Origin: CAYFLR01 sp964343805
GTDB lineage: Bacteria; Bdellovibrionota_B; Oligoflexia; CAYFLR01
Length of the DNA: 16,556 nucleotides
Reading direction: 5' to 3'
Assembly: GCA_964343805.1 (NCBI GenBank)
Contig: CAYFLR010000092.1
Span: forward strand, 1 to 16,556
A program made the translations under genes and the position numbers. The notes beneath the pieces were generated by a model. That model had not been told where the DNA came from and made no database searches. It saw only the letters and a list, made by a program, of their open reading frames with translations. Below are positions 13,655 through 16,556 of this stretch, in pieces. Each line of letters opens with the position of its first letter. Position 1 is the first letter of the stretch.

Positions 13655-14902
13655 TCAGAAATACCACCAAACTCCTGCTGTAAAAAGCGTGGTTTGAACA
13701 AACATCTGAGCAACCCCAAATATGATTAATGCTAATGCATATGTTGCAGCCAGAGGAGTTCCAAACTTTCTATTAATTAATACAAAGATATCGGCCAACA
13801 TTAGGTATATAGGAATCATTAATACAAAGTATCGATGAGTACTCACTAAGAGTTCGGAAGCTCCAACAGACTTATAAATTCCGCAAAAATAGATAAAAAA
13901 GGAAATTTTAAAAACCCAATGTTTAAATCGAAATAAGGAATAGAAAGCTGCGATAGCTGCTAAAAATGTCCAGATAAAGTTAACGGCTTGAATATTTAAA
14001 AGAAAATGAATTGAACCGTTTAGTACATCAATAAATCGATCTGCTAAATGCCTAAAGGTAAAAAAGTCAACAAAACTCATCTCTTTGGTTGCTTTAGACC
14101 ACTGACATTCATAAATTTCTGGAATAATCTTGAGAGGGTTGCCAAAATGGTAATAAATATAGCCTAAATAAGACAAATAACCTCCTTGACAAAGGAGAGA
14201 ATAGAGTCCCATTCTTAAAGCCTTTAAGTAGCGAAGCGACAATTTAGGTTCTTTGGAAATGTAAACTTCAGCGTAAGACTGGTAAATAAAAAAAATGAAA
14301 AAAGAGGATGTGAAAGCAAGACCAGTCGGACGAGAAGCGCCTAATATGAAACAGGAAAGGGCAAGAGGTAGATATTTGTTGTTTATAAAGTAATACATAG
14401 AAAGGGTGAGAAAGAGTAGAAAAGTACTTTCACTATAAAAAGAGTGGAAAGCATAGGTGCCGGCAGAAAAGTTTAAACCTAAAAGACAAGCAATAGCAGC
14501 TGGAGGCCCTAGAAGGTGATTGATAATGCCAAATAACAAAATACAAGCCAAAATGAAAAATAATTGAGATACGACATAACCACTATAAAGAAGGTCTAAA
14601 CTTATGACTTTTGAAAAAAACTTTACAAACATAGGGTATGCAGGAAAGAATACAATGTTTTGAGGTTTACAAGCGTTAGTGTAATGGTACCCTTTTTGGG
14701 CAATACTATAATAATGTGTGCTGTCCCATCGATAAATTCCAAGGTAGCTAGCATAGCGATCAAAATTCTTATTATAGTTCTTATTAACCGTCTCTAACTT
14801 CACGAATGTTTTAGTATAACTAACGAAAACCCAAGATAACCATATAGACAAAAAGCAGATTAACAACACTGCCAACTGAGCTTGGAATTTTGATGATTTC
14901 AA
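13655..14902 (-). CDS. PIG-V-like GT-C membrane glycosyltransferase
   Basis: This is a 415-residue multi-pass inner-membrane protein with about eight to ten hydrophobic segments. The long first extracytoplasmic loop carries YRWDSTHYYSIAQKGY (W59-D60), then FFPAYP (85-90), and later FYSESTFLL (155-163) and SRPTG (190-194). This is the signature set of the PIG-V/Gpi18-like mannosyltransferase group, GT-C enzymes that use polyprenyl-phosphate sugars outside the membrane; the acidic residue in the first loop is the usual catalytic candidate. Bacterial members are mostly uncharacterised, so donor and acceptor are unknown. The start is TTG 14902: an in-frame stop lies a short way upstream, no ATG intervenes, and GGGGA sits six bases before it. 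It ends with tandem stops (TGA TAG). A cysteine-rich envelope gene follows on the same strand, 156 bp away. Confidence 0.82.
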   Translation of the reverse strand: MKSSKFQAQLAVLLICFLSIWLSWVFVSYTKTFVKLETVNKNYNKNFDRYASYLGIYRWDSTHYYSIAQKGYHYTNACKPQNIVFFPAYPMFVKFFSKVISLDLLYSGYVVSQLFFILACILLFGIINHLLGPPAAIACLLGLNFSAGTYAFHSFYSESTFLLFLTLSMYYFINNKYLPLALSCFILGASRPTGLAFTSSFFIFFIYQSYAEVYISKEPKLSLRYLKALRMGLYSLLCQGGYLSYLGYIYYHFGNPLKIIPEIYECQWSKATKEMSFVDFFTFRHLADRFIDVLNGSIHFLLNIQAVNFIWTFLAAIAAFYSLFRFKHWVFKISFFIYFCGIYKSVGASELLVSTHRYFVLMIPIYLMLADIFVLINRKFGTPLAATYALALIIFGVAQMFVQTTLFTAGVWWYF

Positions 14903-14932
14903 TAGGGTTCCCCGCTTTGGTTTAACTTAGTA

Positions 14933-14961
14933 ATAATAGAAGGAACTTTACGATACTTCAA
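14933..14961 (-). promoter_or_regulatory. Predicted promoter of the glycosyltransferase gene
   Basis: On the minus strand TTGAAG (14956-14961) and TATTAT (14933-14938) are separated by exactly 17 bp, matching 4/6 and 5/6. The leader would be about 25 nt, ending at the TTG at 14902, with the SD inside it. Confidence 0.55.
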
Positions 14962-14994
14962 GCCTTTCATGATTTCATCCGAAAAGTAAAGTAT
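14945..14994. promoter_or_regulatory. Inverted repeats in a divergent promoter region
   Basis: ACTTTAC (14945-14951) is matched by GTAAAGT (14986-14992), and ATACTT (14953-14958) by AAGTAT (14989-14994). They flank the space between the glycosyltransferase gene and the divergent lipoprotein gene. The left arms fall in the minus-strand promoter spacer and -35. A shared operator is possible; nothing more can be shown. Confidence 0.35.
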
Positions 14995-15016
14995 GTGTGT
15001 TTAAAAGGATGGATAT

Positions 15017-16556
15017 GTGACCAAATCACTCATGTTGACAACTTTATTTTTTCATCTGCTTGTCTTTGCCTGCAGTGGTTCCTCATCTTCAGAGAGCGGG
15101 CAAAACAATAATGATACTCCCGTTTCCCATCCTCAACCCATATTATCCACTCAATCCACACTCTCATCTCACCCCCTAGATCAAAATTTTATGACGGTAG
15201 AAGATTATAAAAATAGCATTACAGAGATGAAAGAACGGATCTCAAAAGTTATGCTGGTTAATAAAGAGCTAATGGGTGATGTGGAAGTACTTCGCAAAAA
15301 AGGCTGCTTTTTAAGAAGACCTTTAGAAAAGTTAGAGGTGATCCTTCATGTGGAACAAGACCCGGCCTATCCTTCAGATAATGGACTTGGTTCGAAATTG
15401 TCGGTTGATTTAGGTATGCACATTTTTGCCTCGCAAAAATCCAGTGAGGCAGATTCGACTCTCTCTTTCACCTATAAAGTATCAGAGGGCAGACATCCCA
15501 CTTTAAACGATGTGCAAAAAATGACAGTAATAAAACCTATAGCGGGAACTTACTTTCGGGAAACTACCAAAACAACCCAGGAGTGCACCGACAGTGCTAA
15601 ATTTATTCCTTTGGTGAGTTCCATCTCTTGGGATGAAATCCGGCATGCTGGGAAAGATCTTTTTGGCGGGGATGGATGTATGAATTACAAAACCGTTAAA
15701 GGGTATGCCATGCGAGAGCAAGATCAGGTGTTTTTGTATCGGATGGAGGTTTTTGCCACTACCACTACCTCAAAAGGAGAAACTTGGCGCAGGAAAGTTT
15801 TTGACGAAGATTTGGGTGAGGGGATTCGCCTTAACAATTTAAGATCTAACTATAGCTTTCAAAACTTCACTGGTAATCCCTATTGGTCAGATATTTCCAT
15901 CGATGAAGATTGTGAAAGTGTTCATCAAGACCCGGAAAACAAAGAAGTGGATGGGCCTATCTTGCTTTTGGAAAGCGAGCAGGTTCTATCTTATCATTCC
16001 ATGATGGATGAGGTACTCAAAGTTGCCTTTAATGAAGCTCAACTTTTACAAGAGTGGGAATATTTAAAAGGAATGTATGACACCGTCCAAGGTCAATACT
16101 TTTATCTGAAACAGGAAAAGGATATTATGACTAACGAGGGCTGTTTTTATAATATGCCCATTACCTCTATGCAACTTCGCTTGAAGGCGAATATCTACGA
16201 TAACATCGGCGGGAAATATCAAGAATTAGTTGATCTGACTCACCCTTCTTTTGTCCATACCAAACCCTCGCCGTTGAACCGCGCTGCAGGAGAACAGGGT
16301 TATCCTCGCGGGATCAATTTGAGCTTAGGCTTTGAAGGTGATACTCTGGCCCACCCCTTAAGTGATGATATTCTTGCAGGTCCGATGGAAGCTTATACTA
16401 TTCCTCCCGCTCTTTATTCGGGGCAAAGAGTCAAAGATATCGGCTTTATTCGCTTGGCCAAAAGAGGAATTGGTCTGCAATATGAAGCCGCGCAAAAAGA
16501 GAATGTTCATACTGAAAATGCCATTTTTGGGAGCGACTCCAGTGAAAGACGGGGGG
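15017..16556 (+). CDS. Lipoprotein with internal duplication, 3' end cut by window edge
   Basis: The frame is open from GTG 15017 to the end of the window: 513 codons, no stop, so the gene is incomplete. AAGGA lies seven bases before the GTG. The product starts MTKSLMLTTLFFHLLVFAC, a lipoprotein signal with lipobox VFAC and Cys19 as lipidated residue, followed by a Ser/Gly/Asn/Thr/Pro-rich linker to about residue 55. Two related units follow. The first has VLRKKGCF (Cys97) with LEVILHVEQD; the second has IMTNEGCF (Cys376) with LRLKANIYD. Both continue with a tyrosine-proline segment and an SLG/DLG strand. The offset is 279 residues. Other cysteines (QECTDS, GDGCMN, DEDCES) suggest disulfides. 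The fold is probably beta-rich and periplasmic or surface. No family recognised; the second unit may extend past the window. Confidence 0.85.
   Translation, partial: MTKSLMLTTLFFHLLVFACSGSSSSESGQNNNDTPVSHPQPILSTQSTLSSHPLDQNFMTVEDYKNSITEMKERISKVMLVNKELMGDVEVLRKKGCFLRRPLEKLEVILHVEQDPAYPSDNGLGSKLSVDLGMHIFASQKSSEADSTLSFTYKVSEGRHPTLNDVQKMTVIKPIAGTYFRETTKTTQECTDSAKFIPLVSSISWDEIRHAGKDLFGGDGCMNYKTVKGYAMREQDQVFLYRMEVFATTTTSKGETWRRKVFDEDLGEGIRLNNLRSNYSFQNFTGNPYWSDISIDEDCESVHQDPENKEVDGPILLLESEQVLSYHSMMDEVLKVAFNEAQLLQEWEYLKGMYDTVQGQYFYLKQEKDIMTNEGCFYNMPITSMQLRLKANIYDNIGGKYQELVDLTHPSFVHTKPSPLNRAAGEQGYPRGINLSLGFEGDTLAHPLSDDILAGPMEAYTIPPALYSGQRVKDIGFIRLAKRGIGLQYEAAQKENVHTENAIFGSDSSERRG

Noticed and set aside
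16535..16556. Biological meaning of the terminal G-run
   Set aside because: It sits at the very end of the window and could be an assembly edge artefact.

Overview
The window is an AT-rich bacterial contig (roughly 40% GC by eye) with 12 protein-coding genes. One of them is cut by an assembly gap (10 N at 8912-8921) and one runs off the right end. No rRNA, tRNA, transposase, integrase or CRISPR array is visible. At least four products are probable lipoproteins, two more carry ordinary signal peptides, and several starts are TTG or GTG behind a clear Shine-Dalgarno (SD) sequence. This looks like a Gram-negative, lipoprotein-rich organism, perhaps of the Bdellovibrio/Bacteriovorax/Oligoflexus type. 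That placement is an impression from gene style, not a phylogenetic result.

Layout. 1-183 holds three tandem 61-bp repeats with internal dyads, running off the left edge. 348-1217 encodes an unrecognised secreted protein. 1365-3457 is a two-gene blaI/blaR1-type operon: a BlaI/MecI winged-helix repressor overlapping by ATGA an M56 membrane metallopeptidase, behind a near-consensus promoter whose -10 sits in a dyad. Its sensor domain is not a penicillin-binding fold; part of it reads like the flagellar protein FliL. 3551-5512 is a cytosolic HExGH zinc peptidase, 5621-6529 another unknown exported protein, and 6650-7720 the ribosome-assembly GTPase RsgA (TTG start).

The minus-strand block 7724-10122 is best read as one large lipoprotein gene with a C-terminal LamG-like domain, split by the gap. 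Divergent from it is a plus-strand pair (10306-11394): a small CBU_0592-type membrane protein and a uridine-phosphorylase-like enzyme. The minus strand then carries an acidic helical lipoprotein (11405-12217), a cysteine-rich envelope protein with an atypical lipobox (12434-13498) and a PIG-V-like GT-C membrane glycosyltransferase (13655-14902, TTG start). A divergent promoter region leads to a plus-strand lipoprotein (15017 to the end) built from two related halves.

The best lead for something undescribed is the BlaI/M56 pair: a proteolysis-controlled repressor system with no beta-lactamase nearby, a FliL-like sensor domain and a cytosolic peptidase directly downstream. The internally duplicated lipoprotein and the gap-split LamG lipoprotein come next. 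Most of the rest looks like envelope and housekeeping genes of a poorly characterised lineage.
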